From positions 116,434,021-116,498,020 of the forward strand of contig CM045767.1 of NCBI GenBank assembly GCA_025200525.1: a stretch of 64,000 bases of DNA, given 5' to 3'. Under the pieces are notes generated by a model. That model did not search any database. It saw only the letters and a list, made by a program, of their open reading frames with translations, and was not told the DNA's origin. A program made the position numbers and the translations under genes. Below are positions 1 to 12,261 of the stretch, piece by piece. How positions within the stretch are numbered: the first letter of the stretch is position 1; every line of letters starts with the position of its first letter. Source of the stretch: Camellia lanceoleosa (Eukaryota; Streptophyta; Magnoliopsida; Ericales; Theaceae).

Positions 1-283
1 TTCTTAGAAGACATTCCAATGTAGCCAAAGCCTGTGTCAGCTATTTGCATTCATTGTAATAGTCAATCTGCAATAGGCAACGGACTGAGTCATATGTACA
101 ATGGTATGTCATGACATATTCGTTGTCGACATAATATTGTAAGGCAATTGCTCTCAAATGGAATAATTTCAATAGATTATATAAAAATCTAAAGAGAATA
201 TTGCAGATCCGTTAACAAAAGGTTTAACTAAAGAGCAAGTGTATAGTTCATCAAAAGGGATGGGATTAAAGCCTATTACATAA
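1..283 (+). pseudogene. Ty1/copia pol, RNase H C-terminal end (partial)
   Basis: The frame reads the end of a copia RNase H domain: an IHCNSQSAIGNG stretch, a YNGMS..HIRCRHNIVRQLL stretch, then NIADPLTKGLTKEQV and SSKGMGLKP. In plant copia elements this block closes the polyprotein and holds the last part of the RNase H fold. Two in-frame stops (after YNGMS and after IDYIKI) make it a dead copy. The rest of the element lies to the left of the window. The roughly 600 bases that follow up to the LTR are non-coding here, as is usual for this type of element. Confidence 0.85.
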
Positions 284-898
284 GAGTCATCATAATGGTA
301 ACCCTACTTAAATGACTGGAGATCCTAAGAACTAAGTTCAAAGGGACAACTAAGTTATATGTGGCTCGCTAGAAATCACCAAGGGATTAAAATTCCTTAC
401 CCATTCCTATGGTGAGAGTAATATCTGCAACATATGTTATATGTAGGGATTTAAGGGTAAGCTTTGCTTTTAATGATTACTTATATCTTGATTTAGACAT
501 AAAAATCAAGACGAGTATAAGAGATATTCACAATAAGAATCACCTATATGAGTGTCAAACTAGGGCCGGTTCTATGAGAATAAAGAGACTAAATTTTCTA
601 GAAGCACTCATGAACAACCAGGAGAGTTCAAGGCCAAAATGAACATAACCGTGAGAACCACGATGTGTCAGAAGATATTTTGTGTGAAATCTATTGTTTT
701 GGCTTATATAAACGGCTGAATAATTGAAGGCATCAAGCCCATTGGTTAGCTAGTAAGTTCGATAGATTATCACTAAGGAAGGTTCAAGGCCGAAAGCTAC
801 CTATCCCGATGCAAGATATTTTCAATTTATACTATTTCGACAAATTCTGCATATTTTTGCATTTTTGTTGTCATCAAATTCTATTCATGTGGGGAATT

Positions 899-2108
899 GT
901 AAGAAATGGTTTTGGAAAATATGATTTTTCCTTAACTTTGGTATATTTTTTAGGTGGACCCATACACCAAAGTTGGTGGGTTTAAATAGTAACGCGTTCT
1001 ATGTCGCGTTGTGATTCACGTGGTATATTTGGTTGCTTAAAATCATTATCGGGTGAATGAGAAATTGAAGCCGAAGAGAACTCCATGGAAGTGGTGTTTT
1101 TGGTAAAATTTCCTAAAGGTTTAGTTTAAGGCTTGTCCCACATTGATTTGGTGGGCAAACTTTGAGTGGGTTTATAAGGCTTGAGTTTGGAACTTGGGGT
1201 AGTCCCTAAAGGGCATCCAAGTTTTGTAGAGAGGGAGGTTATAGGCAAAGTGGGCTAGACCCATTAGATCCAAAATAAACACGTGCACGTCGCCAGGCGG
1301 GCTGGCCTGGGCTTGGGCGCGGGTGCATGGTGTGAGGCTGGATTGAGCTTGTCCAGCCCAATATTTATTTTTTTGGGAAAAAAATATTTGAATTTTATTT
1401 TTCTAAAATTAAATTCTAATTTTTTGGAATTTGAATTTCGAAAATTAATTTCAAAATTGGCTCAAGTTTTTTCCCCACTTGAACAGATGAATATTTGTTT
1501 GAATTTAAACCAAACAGATTCATATCTGTTTGAAATTTAAACCCAATAAGTTCCTTACCTGTTCATTCAAACTGAACAGGTTTAATACCTGTTCAAATAG
1601 GTTTGCACCTGTTTAATTCAAACCAAACAGCCACATTTTTTCCTATAAATAGACAGACCTTCTATTGATTTTTGTCATTCAGAAAATTCGTTATTCTTTC
1701 TATAACACTCTCTACATTTTGCTGCATTTAATTTTCCTATGAGAAAGAATGTATACACAAAGTGTGTTCGTTGTGCGAATAATTTATAGTGTTGCAATTA
1801 TTCGTAGTTGATCATTTTATTCTGGGAGATAGACGTTCATAATCTGAAAGCACCGTGGAGAGGACGAATCTATCTTAAGGGTATAGTGTTAAACACTAGA
1901 TTTGATCATAATTTTATTCAACAAATACATAAGGTTAGTAATTAATTTACTTTCTGTTTTATTATTTTTCTGTCTCATATTTTGATTTTGTTTTTGTAAC
2001 AAAATAAAAATATGTTTTTATTTATTTATTTTATATTCTGATTTGATTTTTGCAATCAAACAATCTCTCTCTTGTTCTTTATTTCTTCTGTTTGTTGTTA
2101 AGTACACA
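899..2108 (+). mobile_element. 3' LTR of the copia element
   Basis: The LTR probably begins with TGTAAGAAAT just after the purine-rich tract TGTGGGGAAT at 887-896, the expected polypurine primer site. A TATA box (CTATAAATAG) lies at 1643-1652. The right end is uncertain: several ACA or CA candidates lie between 2000 and 2111, and I could not use a target duplication because the left LTR is outside the window. The stretch 1370-1640 is rich in short direct repeats of AACAGGTTT/ACCTGTT type, perhaps U3 promoter repeats. Confidence 0.6.
1643..1652 (+). promoter_or_regulatory. TATA box of the copia LTR
   Basis: CTATAAATAG is a strong plant TATA box, placed about 745 bases into the LTR and followed 30-40 bases later by a pyrimidine-rich possible start region. 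It is the likely U3/R promoter of the copia element. Confidence 0.5.
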
Positions 2109-2139
2109 AACATAATTTATTCATAATATAGTGAAAATT

Positions 2140-2946
2140 ATCCAACTGGTATGATGTGATACTCTAATGTGACAAGTATGAATGTGACAGTCCAATGATG
2201 TGACAGTCTAAAAAAATTAAAAACTCCTTAGTGTACCATTCCTAAATGTGACAACATATCGGATATGATGTAACACTCCAAAACTTTTACTCCCAAACGT
2301 AACGACGTGGCGGGTATAATGTAATACTTCAAAAAAAATAATAAAAACTCTTTATTGTACTTTTCTCAAACGTGACAACGTGGCGGGTATAATGTGACAT
2401 TTTTAAAAAAAAATTAAAAACTTCTTAGTGTACTTTTCTCAAATGTGACAACGTAACAGATATGATGTGACACTCTAAAAAAAATAAAAACTCCTTAATG
2501 TACTTTTTTTAAACATGATAACGTGTGATGGGTATGATATGACACTCTAAAAAAAATTAAAAACTCCTTAGTGTACTTTTCTCAAACGTGACAATGTGGC
2601 GGGTATGATGTTACACTCTAAAAAAATAAAAAATTCGTAGTGTACTTTTTTCAAATGTGACAACGTGGCGGATATGATATGACACTTCAAAAAAAATAAA
2701 AATTTCTTAGTGTACTTTTCTCAAACTTGACAACGTGGCGAGTATAATGTGACATTTTAAAAAAAATTAAAAACTTTTTAATGTACTTTTCTTAAACATG
2801 ACATGTGACACTCTAAAAAAATTTAAAACTCTTTAATATACTTTTTCTAAATATAACACTATACTGTGACGGGTATGATATGACACTAAAAACTCTTTAG
2901 TGTATTTTTTTCAAATGTGACACTCAAATGTGGCGAGCAAATGAGT
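2140..2946. repeat. Degenerate minisatellite, about 11 units of about 70 bp
   Basis: Each unit has the form GTGACACTCTAAAAAAA, then TTAAAAACTCCTTAGTGTA, then CTTTTCTCAAACGTGACAAC, then GTGGCGGGTATGAT. Units start at roughly 2200, 2270, 2325, 2395, 2468, 2538, 2608, 2680, 2750, 2810 and 2877. Unit length varies with the A-run and a few units are truncated (near 2275 and 2810). No coding frame persists. It is a local tandem array rather than part of a recognised transposon. Confidence 0.85.
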
Positions 2947-3400
2947 CATTACACATCCAAAAAGACTAAATGGATCACACAAAAAAATAATATGGAACTA
3001 TATAGATTACAAGTCCAAAACATAGGATTTATTGGTCAATCTCCCTCTCTTTTTTCTATCTAAAATTGGACAAAAGTTGGTTTTGAAAAAGGTAAATCAC
3101 AAAATTTAGAGTCTAAAGTGAAAGAAAAAAAAAATAATTGAAGGACTAAAGTAAAAAAATTGTGAAATTTAAGGAGCAAAGTGCAATTTATTTTTAAAAG
3201 TAAATTAAAAAAAAATTACAAATGTTAAGTCAAAGTGAGAAAAAAGTATTGTAAGTGCCAAAGTAAATAAATCATAAAATTTAAAGGGCAAAATATAAAT
3301 TATCCTTAAAAAATTATCATACTATTCAATTTTTTACTAACTAAAATATAAAAAAATGTCATTTTTTATTTTACCTAATTCTTTTTTCATCTATGTATTC
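2947..3400. other. AT-rich non-coding stretch
   Basis: AT-rich intergenic DNA with several similar phrases (AAATTTAAGGAGCAAAGTG, AAATTTAAAGGGCAAAATA) suggesting decayed foldback or MITE sequence. I see no gene. Confidence 0.5.
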
Positions 3401-3510
3401 TAACACTACTCTTTATGTTATCTATTTATTCACATAAACTATTTTAAGAGCCTTCTAACACTACACTTTATGTTATCTATTTATTCACATAAACTATTTT
3501 AAGAGCCTTC
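3401..3510. repeat. Tandem duplication, 2 x 55 bp
   Basis: The unit starts TAACACTACTCTTTATGTTA and runs through CACATAAACTATTTTAAGAG. The second copy at 3456-3510 is almost identical, so the duplication is recent. Confidence 0.85.
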
Positions 3511-3675
3511 TAAGGCTCTTTAAATATAACTAGTCTTGAAAATTTTTGTTAAAATAATTAATATAATAGTTAATCCATTGAAATGACTAAAATATAATAA
3601 TATTAATTTTTTTTAAGAACATGGGAAACATTATATTAATAAAAGACAATAATAGTACATAATCAAGACCCCAAC

Positions 3676-4515
3676 CAAGGTTCTGAAAAGCGGTTGCGGT
3701 CGTCGTAATGATGGCGGTGGCGCAGTTGCGGTTGCAGGGTATAAAGGCCGTAGCGTAACGGTTGCGGTAACCGGAACAGTGAATTTTTTTATTTTTCGTA
3801 TAATTTGAAAAAAACTTATCGATACGCATATTTTTTTTTCCATGATCGTATTTATTGGGTTACAAATAAATATTGATCAATTTTTGTAAATTTTTAAATA
3901 TGATCCAATATGTTTAATATTTTTAAATCACTATAAACTGAGTTTTTTACATTTTATCTTAATAATTAATTATTTTATATTATACAAAAAATCAATCACT
4001 AACTATTATATATAAAATAAATAATGACAAAAGTAAGAGAATAAATAAGAGCTTAAATATATATATATATATATTTTAACCAAACCAAATAGATAATGAC
4101 TACACTTATTATTATTATTATTATTTTCAAACAATATATAGATAGACACACACAAACAAAATGGTTGAGTAATAGTAGCTGAATAGAATAACATAAGTCT
4201 TACAGCTTCAACAAATTAATAACATGTTCTTCATCTTCCCTCTTATCTCTCTCTATCTCTTGCTCCTCCATTTTCTCTCTTTATCTTCTCTCTTCTCTCT
4301 ATCCCTCTTCTCTCATTTTCAGCCTTTTTTTTTGGTGTGTTTTTTCGAAAGAAACAGTTTAGAACGAATTCACATTTATTCTGGCACCATTACATTATTC
4401 TGGCACTTCTGACAAACACACTGTAAATCTCAATCACACCAAAGCGTCAGAACGGTGGCGATACATAAAATTGTTACGGCGTAGATGTGAATCTTCATAC
4501 GCTTTTTAAAACCTT
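3676..4515 (-). mobile_element. Non-autonomous hAT derivative, 840 bp
   Basis: The left end (CAAGGTTCTGAAAAGCGG, then GCGGTTGCGG-type subterminal motifs) matches, in reverse complement, the right end of the 6.7-kb hAT at 54075-60760 for over 300 bases. The interior near 4200-4320 (pyrimidine-rich) matches the reverse complement of 54500-54620. The right end reads CGCTTTTTAAAACCTT. It is flanked by 8-bp direct repeats, ACCCCAAC (3668-3675) and ACCCCAAA (4516-4523), which is the hAT target size. No transposase remains. It is therefore an internally deleted member of the same family. Confidence 0.8.
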
Positions 4516-4523
4516 ACCCCAAA

Positions 4524-5203
4524 GGATCATCTCAACCAAATAACAAAACAAAAAAACAAACAAACAACAAACAAAAGCAAACAAGAAGAAAGAAATCCAC
4601 CAAAAATAATAGCTAAGATTCAGGAAAAATTACCGATCTGCTCAAAGATGTTGTCTAGAAAGCAATATCTGCTTGAAAGCCCTTCACCCCCGTTGACGTC
4701 GTCCCCGTCGCTACTGCTCATCTCCTCCTCCGTTGTCACCGGAGAAGGAAGGACACCCACAATGGTATGGAAAAAGGATTGAGAGAGAACATAACTATTG
4801 TCGTTGTTGAAAAATAAAAAATTTATGCCAAAATCGGAGGCGAAAACTCTCAAAACTCTTATTTCGGACATAAAAAATTCAGATTTACACTTTAAAACTG
4901 TAGATCTATACTCTAAGAATGTAGATCTACACTTTAAAAATATAAAAAGAATAACCAAAAAATCGCCGAAACATTACCGAAAATCTCTTAGAGAGTGAGG
5001 CTCTCTCTGGGCTTTTGATCTCAATAACAATTAACAAATCTTATTTAAAGAACCTCTTAAAATGTTCTAAATCGTGTTTTTGATTCCTCCCAAGTTGATA
5101 CGGTGCGAATAGCGTAAATAAACTAGGTGAACGTACTATGTTCATGGAAAAAGTATTAAAAATTTTATATTAAAAAAAAACTAATGTGATTTAGGTATAT
5201 TCG
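4524..5203. other. Intergenic stretch, no gene recognised
   Basis: Contains a moderately GC-rich patch at 4675-4770 (CCGTTGACGTCGTCCCCGTC, with cytosine-rich CTCCTCCTCC) that gives a 112-codon open frame on the minus strand. The frame has no recognisable domain and no splice-supported extension, so I do not call a gene. Confidence 0.4.
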
Positions 5204-5325
5204 AGGTATGGTCCCTAGTCCTAACTACACTCACGATAAAATTTGGACTATCTATTGATATTTTAGGTATGGTCCCTAGTCCAAACTACACTCACAATAA
5301 AATTTGGACTATCTATTGATATTTT
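5204..5325. repeat. Tandem duplication, 2 x 61 bp
   Basis: Two adjacent copies of a unit beginning AGGTATGGTCCCTAGTCC and ending TATTGATATTTT differ at only a few bases. Confidence 0.85.
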
Positions 5326-6456
5326 TAGAGAAGGTATTTGAAAAGTGAACAGTAAAAAAATAATTATAAAATAATAAAGGTACAAATGATTTATGCATTC
5401 AATTACGTAATAATCTTATACTTTCATTAATTGGGAATTTTTTTTTCACTCTCGACTTTTTTGAAATTCTCCCTATTTTTGAAACACTTCATAATTTGAA
5501 AATTAAAATCAATTTAGAAAATTTAAAAGTTGAGAAGAAAAAAAATCCATAAATTGAGACATAAACATCAACTCTAGGTTTCTTTTTATAATATTATAGA
5601 TAGATAGATATATTCTTTGGAGTAGTTTCTTTCCGGTCTACTTTGTGGATTAGAGGAGCTATCGGGGCCTATGAGACTCACCACAAATCCACTTTTGATA
5701 ATCTGAGCAGTTAATTTTCTTTGGCTATTCGTATAGATCATTCATAAAAACAATCAAATTAATTTGATAATTATAACTTAATGATTTTATCTATTAAAAA
5801 AATATAAAAAATAAATGGTCTATTTTATGATCTTGCAAGCAAATATCACCCAAATACATAATTTTAATTATTAGATTAATTAAATTTTTTATATAAATAA
5901 TTCACACACATAATTAAATAAAATGAATTGTTTCCCATCTGGAGAAGCCTCTCCCTATTTTTTACCCCTATACACATAGCATTAATAAATTATGCAAGCC
6001 AGCCTCGACTGGTAGATTTTTCATAACTCATTGAATTAAATGGGACTGCCTGGCCTTAAACCATGATGCAACCTTTGACCAATACTAAGGCCATGTTTGT
6101 TTTGAGAGTTAGATTAGATGAAATTGTTAATGTGAAGATTGTTAATGAGGAAATTGTTAGTGAGAGAATTAAAAAAAATTGTGTTTGTTTGTGATATATT
6201 TCAATGAGGGGAATAACTATGTGAAATACAATAAATATCCTTTGTTGTTTTTGATATATTTTAATGTTAAAAATTATATTTTATAAATTTTTTTTTGTAG
6301 TAAATTATTTTAATATTTTTTTAATATATATAAGAAAAAATGACCTAATACCAAAAGGAAAAAAAACACACACACACACACACAAAAAAATATATATGGG
6401 CAAAATGAGCTTTTTCAAGCTAATTAATCATCTCACTAGTTTTGAAACCCAATCAT
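5326..6456. other. AT-rich intergenic DNA
   Basis: No coding evidence. Around 6092-6250 there is a decayed TTTGTTTTGAGAGTTAGATTAG terminus of MITE type without a clear partner. A short (CA)n run lies at 6366-6384. Confidence 0.4.
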
Positions 6457-6459
6457 TAA

Positions 6460-6618
6460 TGCTGTGTTTGGTTGAGGGATTTGAGGAGGGATTTGGAAAA
6501 GGAAATGGAAAAGGTAGGTGAAATGTGAAAAAAATATACCTACATTTCACACAGTTTCACACACCTTTTCCCATTCTCTTTCCAAATCCCTCTCCAAATC
6601 CCCCAACCAAACACAACA
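6460..6618. mobile_element. Tourist-like (PIF/Harbinger) MITE, copy 1
   Basis: Terminal inverted repeats TGCTGTGTTTGGTTG and CAACCAAACACAACA, with TAA target duplications at 6457-6459 and 6619-6621. The interior is palindromic (AGGTGAAATGTG near the centre opposite CATTTCACAC). Length is 159 bp. Related copies are at 27234, 48355 and 52934. Confidence 0.85.
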
Positions 6619-6956
6619 TAAAGGTCTTTGCTAATCCCCTATGCTAGTTCCAAGAGACTACCAATTCCAAGCTCTACTTTGAAGATAAACATAATATTAA
6701 TAGTCCCAACACACTAATATATCCTACACTACATCTGAAAACAAATAGGATCTAAAGATGAAAAAATAATTCGGTAATTTTTTGAGCATTCCTTCACACT
6801 AATAAAAGCATATCACAAATCATAGACATTGGCAATTTGGTGCAACTTTGGTTAAAGTTTGCATAAATTATACTCACGTTTCTCTGTGATTTTAACACAC
6901 ACACACACACACACAAATTGAAATTAATCTCATTTTTTTATATAATTAAATTAATT

Positions 6957-7369
6957 TTTTGAATAAATTATACCTTGCACCTTTTATATTTTGACCACTT
7001 TCTCACCTTAACCCTTAATTTTTTTTTCTATTTTGGCCCATTATATTTTAAATTTTTCTTAATTTATTTCTAAAATTAATTTCTGTTCAAAATTAGACAG
7101 AAAATATCATAATAACTGTTACATAACATAAAAAATATATTATTATATTAGAGTTTAAGTTTACATTAAAAACGTAAGTTATATACAACAAAATATTTTT
7201 ATACCACGTGACTGTTAATATGTCATTTTTTGTATAATATTTAACAAAAATTAGCTTTAGGAGTAAATTGAAATTTTTTTGAAACATGAAGGCCCAAAGT
7301 GGAAAAAAAAAATTAAGGACTAAAGTGGAAAAGTGACCAAACATAAAGGGGATAAGCAATAATTTACCC
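6957..7369. mobile_element. Foldback MITE of Mutator type (GGGTAAATTA family)
   Basis: The right end reads CATAAAGGGGATAA..AATTTACCC and the left end is its degenerate inverse (AAATTATACCTTGCACCTTT). The interior shares phrases with the elements at 31072 and 46802 (AATTTTTGTTAAAAATTAGA-type, CAAAAATTAGCTTTAGGAGT). About 410 bp, non-coding. Confidence 0.65.
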
Positions 7370-8212
7370 TAATTTTTTTAAAGAATTTAGTTCATATAAT
7401 AATTAGGTGTTTTTCATTAATAATTTGTTAGTCGTGTGAATTAAAAAATGATATTGTCATTTTTTCTCAACTAATATATATATATATATATATTTATCTT
7501 TATTTATTTTAGTGCCTACATTTTATCTGCATTTGCTTCAATCACTTTAACCATATTAAAAAAAAAAGTCAATATAAATATGTCAAAATTATAAATTTAA
7601 TTGTATATTTTTCAAATTTTAGGGAAGAGGAGCGTAATTTATCCATAAATTTTATTTTTATATATTTTTTTTCAATATTTGTTAAAAAAAATATTTATAT
7701 AAAAAATAAAATTGATTTGATCAAATTACAAAATTATGTATAAAAAAAATCCAATAATATAGATATTAATATCTGATTAATTTAATTTTTTAATAAAGAA
7801 TATTATTTTGGATGACGGAATTCGGCCTAAAATTGGTTTTGCTTTTGAGAGAGGCTTACGTGGGTGCTCTCCACCTTGATTATTATTAATTATAAATCAA
7901 TAAAATATATTATGTTTTTAATTTCTTTTTAAAAGATAATAGATGTTTATCCGTCAGTAAATAATGTGAAACAATCTAACCAATCAGTTTTCCTAAAATC
8001 GACCCACAGAATGTAAATTGGGCTGATGGAGTGTGGACCACGCGTAGGCTTTTGTCATAGCTTGTCCCTTCTATCCTATTAGGCCAACTTGACCATTCCA
8101 CAAACACACGCTGTGGACCTTTCCAAAACCACTACATTGAGACGCGCGTGCTCTCCTGCGACACCTCACACATTATTTGCTTATGGGTAATGAATGTTAC
8201 CCAAATCAATTA
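7370..8212. other. Intergenic DNA, no gene
   Basis: AT-rich with a short (TA)n run at 7470-7492. The part 7810-8200 is less AT-rich and not obviously repetitive (it contains ACCACGCGTAGG and GAGACGCGCGTGC), but no open frame or splice pattern supports a gene. Confidence 0.4.
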
Positions 8213-8451
8213 GGATTCGTTGGAAAAGTGGATTGATTTTTAGTTTTTTAATTATTTTAATTTGGGATTAAAATGTCTTATTTAAAATGAATTTTTTTGA
8301 ATTTTTTTAATTTTTTATGAGAGAAAAAAATGTAATGATTATGAGTTAGATGTGATATTTGTCTTATTAGATTAAAAAACTTGTTTTGTCTTTTCGTGAC
8401 TAAAATAGCTCAAAACCTAACCTAACCTAACCCTTCTTCCTAAACGAAACC
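8213..8451. mobile_element. PIF/Harbinger-type MITE, tandem pair member 1
   Basis: Ends GGATTCGTTGGAA and TTCCTAAACGAAACC are inverted repeats, flanked by TTA on both sides (8210-8212, 8452-8454). The interior phrase GAGAGAAAAAA..TGATTATGA recurs in the neighbouring element at 8459. Confidence 0.65.
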
Positions 8452-8458
8452 TTAGTAA

Positions 8459-8685
8459 GAGCTCATTTGAGATATGTGTTGGCTTTTTAGTTTTTTGACT
8501 TTTTGGCTATTTCAATTTGGGCTAAAAAACCTTATCTAGGATAGGTTTTTTGGCTTTTTGGATTTTTGTGAGAGAAAAAATAAAATGATTATGATTTGAA
8601 TGTGACAATTTGTTCTATTTAGATAAAATAACCTATTTTGTTTTATATAACTATTTTAGCCCAAGGCTTCATCCCAAATGAGCTT
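8459..8685. mobile_element. PIF/Harbinger-type MITE, tandem pair member 2
   Basis: Ends GAGCTCATTTGAGA and CCCAAATGAGCTT are inverted repeats, flanked by TAA at 8456-8458 and 8686-8688. It shares its interior with the element ending at 8451, only 4 bases away, so two relatives sit side by side. Confidence 0.65.
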
Positions 8686-8720
8686 TAAAATTTTTATGTA
8701 ATGTCTCATATGTATGTAAA

Positions 8721-8872
8721 GAGTAATGTTAGAAATTCTAAAAGTTTTATTAAATATCTTACATGAGTATGAGATCTATATAGAATTCATATGGTGTGGA
8801 TCCGATACCCATATGAGATATTTGATAAAAAATTTGATAAAATTTTTAGGATCTCTAACATTTTTTAGAAGT
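8721..8872. mobile_element. Small foldback element
   Basis: The arms AGTAATGTTAGAAATTCTAAAAG and its inverse near 8850-8872 (TTTTTAGGATCTCTAACATT) surround a palindromic core (ATATCTTACATGAG / CATATGAGATATTTG). Related words occur at 23725-23860. Confidence 0.5.
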
Positions 8873-9483
8873 AAAATACACATAAAACTTATATAGAGTA
8901 GATCTCAGACTTATGTAAAATATTTGGTATTTTCTCCATCTTAAAATAATAATCTCTTTTCAAAAATTTTAAATTTTTTTTATAGTACAATTATTAGATT
9001 TTAAAAATATTAATTTTTCAAACTTACTCATTGATAGTATATTTTTTAAAAAATATCAATTATTATAATTGTATTTTTTGTGTTATTAATGAATTTGAAA
9101 GAAGGGTAAAATAGTAAATTTATATTATTTTATTTCTTAATTTTTGAAAGGGGCTAATATTTTGAAATAATAAAAAATGAAATAAGAGGCTAATATTTTT
9201 GGACGAAAGGAGTATAAATTTTGATTAAATTTTCTAATATTTTTAAGTTTTTTTTTCCTGGTTTACTTACTATAGTTTTCATATCACCTCTATTTTTTAC
9301 ACATTTTTTTTTTGTTTGTAAAAAATCAATAAATCAAAACATAAGCCAATCCCAAATCACCACTGAGAGTTCATTTAGGAATTGGTTATTTTAATTAATT
9401 TTTTAACTTCTTATAAAAAGACGTAAAATATATATAGAAAAAGTGATGTAAATGGGTGTTGTAGAGTTTTGACTATTTTAACC

Positions 9484-9860
9484 GAAAAGGTTCACTCCAA
9501 ATTAGTTTTGATTTTTTAAAAATATTTTAACATTTTAATATATATATATTACTTTTAATAAAATTTTAAAAATATTTTAAATAGTTTTTTTTTTTTTTTT
9601 GCTTTTCAGATTCACTTTAAAAATGAAATATTTATGAAGAAATAAAAAAACTAAAATGTACTAAATTTTATTTATTTATTTATTTTTGTATTTAGTGAAC
9701 TAAAAAAAATCACAAATTTTCTACTTTTTAAGTGTATCTAGATTAAATGAATTTAAAAAATAAAAAAAAAAACTAATTAAAAATTTTAAAAGTTCACTAA
9801 AAAAATATGAATTAAAAATTAAAGAATTATTTTTAAAAATTTCAAACCAAAGAGAGTAGT
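9484..9860. repeat. AT-rich dispersed repeat (family R), copy 1
   Basis: A roughly 400-bp repeat with phrases such as TTTTTAGTGAA, TATCTAGATTAAATG and TTCACTAAAAA. Copies are at 14105-14496, 25520-25935 and 54750-55155; the best-preserved ends read GTGTTTGGTTTGAGTTTTTT. Probably a MITE family. Confidence 0.45.
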
Positions 9861-11785
9861 GCTTGGGATTGTAGTTGCAACTTAATTTTTAAGGCAAATT
9901 ACATAAGAAAATGGCTTCTCTTCATACTATTATTCTGTATTTTTCTATACTTTACATTGTGGGTCCTATTGTTAGCCTGCAATGATAATTTAAACTATTC
10001 ATCTCAAAAATCTTAGTGGTCAAATAGATTTTGAAAATATTTGTATTTAAAAAAAAAAAAACTTATGAGTTATCAATTTATATTTTTGAGTTAATTTTTA
10101 ATAATTTAATAATTTTTTTACTTTTTAATTTGTTTAATTTATATATCCTTAAAAAATACAAAATTTATGGGAAAAAAATACTAAATACAAAAGTTCAATA
10201 TATTTCATATTTGTATATCTTAAAATAAAAAATATGAAAAATATTTATTAAAAGCAACAAAATAAGAAAAATAAAAATTCAAAAACTATTTTTGATGTAG
10301 ATAGAGGAAAAAGGGAAAATAATAGCTCACTGTAAGCTCAATTTTCTTTTTTTTTATACAAATATTTGATAAACTTTATCAATATTAATATTAAAATCTT
10401 AAATTTTTTCATGAATCTGTAATATTTTTTTTAAAGTATCTACTGAATAGAGATTTTAGACACCAATGTTTGGTTTGGTTTTGAGAAATTTGTTTCAATT
10501 TTTTTAAAATTTAAAATTTAATTTCATGAAAAAAATATAAAAAATCAAAATTATTTTTTATTTTTATATAATTTTATTTTTTTGGAAGAAAAAAAAATTA
10601 AAAATCTAAAAATATATTTTTAATGTTTATTTTTGTCAAAGATAGTTTTTATTTTTCTTTAAAACAATTCCAAAAAAAATGGGAGAATGAATCCAAACAT
10701 TCCGATCAAAACTGGGACCCCCTGAAACTTCTCACCACTACACGCGCGCGTACCCAAAAAAAAAAAAATAACTCCACCTTTTCTCATATGCGTTCGTACG
10801 TACTACCTAATTTCCTTTTTGAGAAACTAATAAGGGAAAATAATAATGTAACAGTCAAATAAAAAATTTATAAATTTATTTATATACTTTAATAATTAGA
10901 TTTTTTATTTATTTACTTGAGATTATCCTCCATATTCTTTTAATTTTGATTTTTGTGCTTCATTCTAGCCAGTAATCTAAATTATTCATCTTATAATCTT
11001 AACAATTTAGAGGAATTATGTAAAAAATTAGTATAATCGAATATCACTAGATATATGAATAAATTGTATCTTATTTTTTTGAATAGACAGTGATTATGAG
11101 TTTAAATTTAAACCTTTCATCTTATAAAATAAAAAGTGATTTGTTTATACATTCATCGATATTCGATGAAGTTAATTTGTCGTACAAACAATTTTTATGT
11201 GAGATTTATAAAATGAACGGTTTAGATTATTATTATAAATCTAAAATGAAGCCCAAAAAATGAAGTATGAAGAAATATAAAGGATAAAAGTATGGAGGGG
11301 AGCCATGCCTCAAATTACCTCTTTACGTTTTGCATGTACTTTCGTAATAAGTAAAAAAAATTAATTTTTTTTGCATTTCCTAAAACAATCCTTAAAATGT
11401 TGTACTTGTTCATGATTTTATAATTTTTTTTTTTTTAACTGTTACCACTGTCAACTTATCCTCCCAAATAATAAAGGGCAAATAACAACACTGTAGTACC
11501 AAAAAAAATTTATATAATCATGAAAATGTACAATATTTTAATTATTAAAATGTATGAATTTTAACATTGATTTATAATTTTTCCCCCCTTATCATTGTGA
11601 TGTTATTTCCCCCAATAATTATTCGGTGTTAATTTCAAAATAGATAGATAAAAAAATCAATAATAAAAGTTTAATAATTTAATCTTTTATAAATAAATTT
11701 ATAATTATTTTTGAAAAGTGTCACAAATGTGTAATTTCTTCTTTCTTTTTCCCATTGGATCACACTCTTTTTGTTTTTTGAAAAA
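9861..11785. other. AT-rich intergenic DNA
   Basis: Long A and T runs with one weak MITE-like pair at about 10464 (AATGTTTGGTTTGG) and 10690 (ATCCAAACATTCC). No protein-coding frame shows family features. Confidence 0.4.
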
Positions 11786-12188
11786 CTAGCCTATCACCCG
11801 TGCTATGCACGGGATAATTATAAATATTTATATAAATAATGTTTTTTAAGATTTTTTATAAAAATAATTTAACAATCTTATTATTAACCATAGTGTATGA
11901 AATGAGTTGAAAATGATACTGCAGTAACTATACACGGATTATATCTATAATTATTTGTATGAGGGGATTTTAAATGCTGATCAGGGGATTGTATCAATAA
12001 ATGCAGGCATGTGGAAAAACATGTGGATTGAAAAAAGTTAATAAATGCTGATAAGGGGATTTTAAACAAATCAATAAATGCTGAGTTTTTTTTTTAAATA
12101 AAAAATTTAGAAAATTCAGATTGGGATATTGAAACTCCCACAGGCCTTGGGGGTTAAAAACCCTCTTTTGCTTAATATATAGTATAGA
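11786..12188 (-). mobile_element. Non-autonomous Helitron, copy 1
   Basis: Read on the minus strand it begins TCTATACTATATATTAAG, a typical plant Helitron 5' end, and ends with a perfect hairpin (CCCGTGC..GCACGGG) followed by TGATAGG and CTAG. The flanks are A and T as expected for insertion between A and T without target duplication. The 403-bp interior has direct repeats around AATAAATGCTGATAAGGGGA. No Rep/helicase is encoded. Confidence 0.85.
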
Positions 12189-12260
12189 TATAGATATAGA
12201 TATAGATACATATAGATATAGATATAGATATAGATAGATAAATAGATATAGATATTTATA
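12181..12260. repeat. (TATAGA)n microsatellite
   Basis: Imperfect TATAGA/TAGATA runs grow out of the TATAGA terminus of Helitron copy 1 and replace the 3' hairpin end expected for copy 2. Confidence 0.8.
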
Positions 12261-12261
12261 T

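Noticed and set aside
1283..1540. 85-codon frame within the copia LTR
   Set aside because: Lies in U3 of the LTR upstream of the TATA box and is made of AT-rich repeats.
4224..4412. 62-codon hydrophobic frame with a possible signal peptide
   Set aside because: It arises from a CT-rich tract that is part of the hAT family interior (matching 54500-54620 in reverse).
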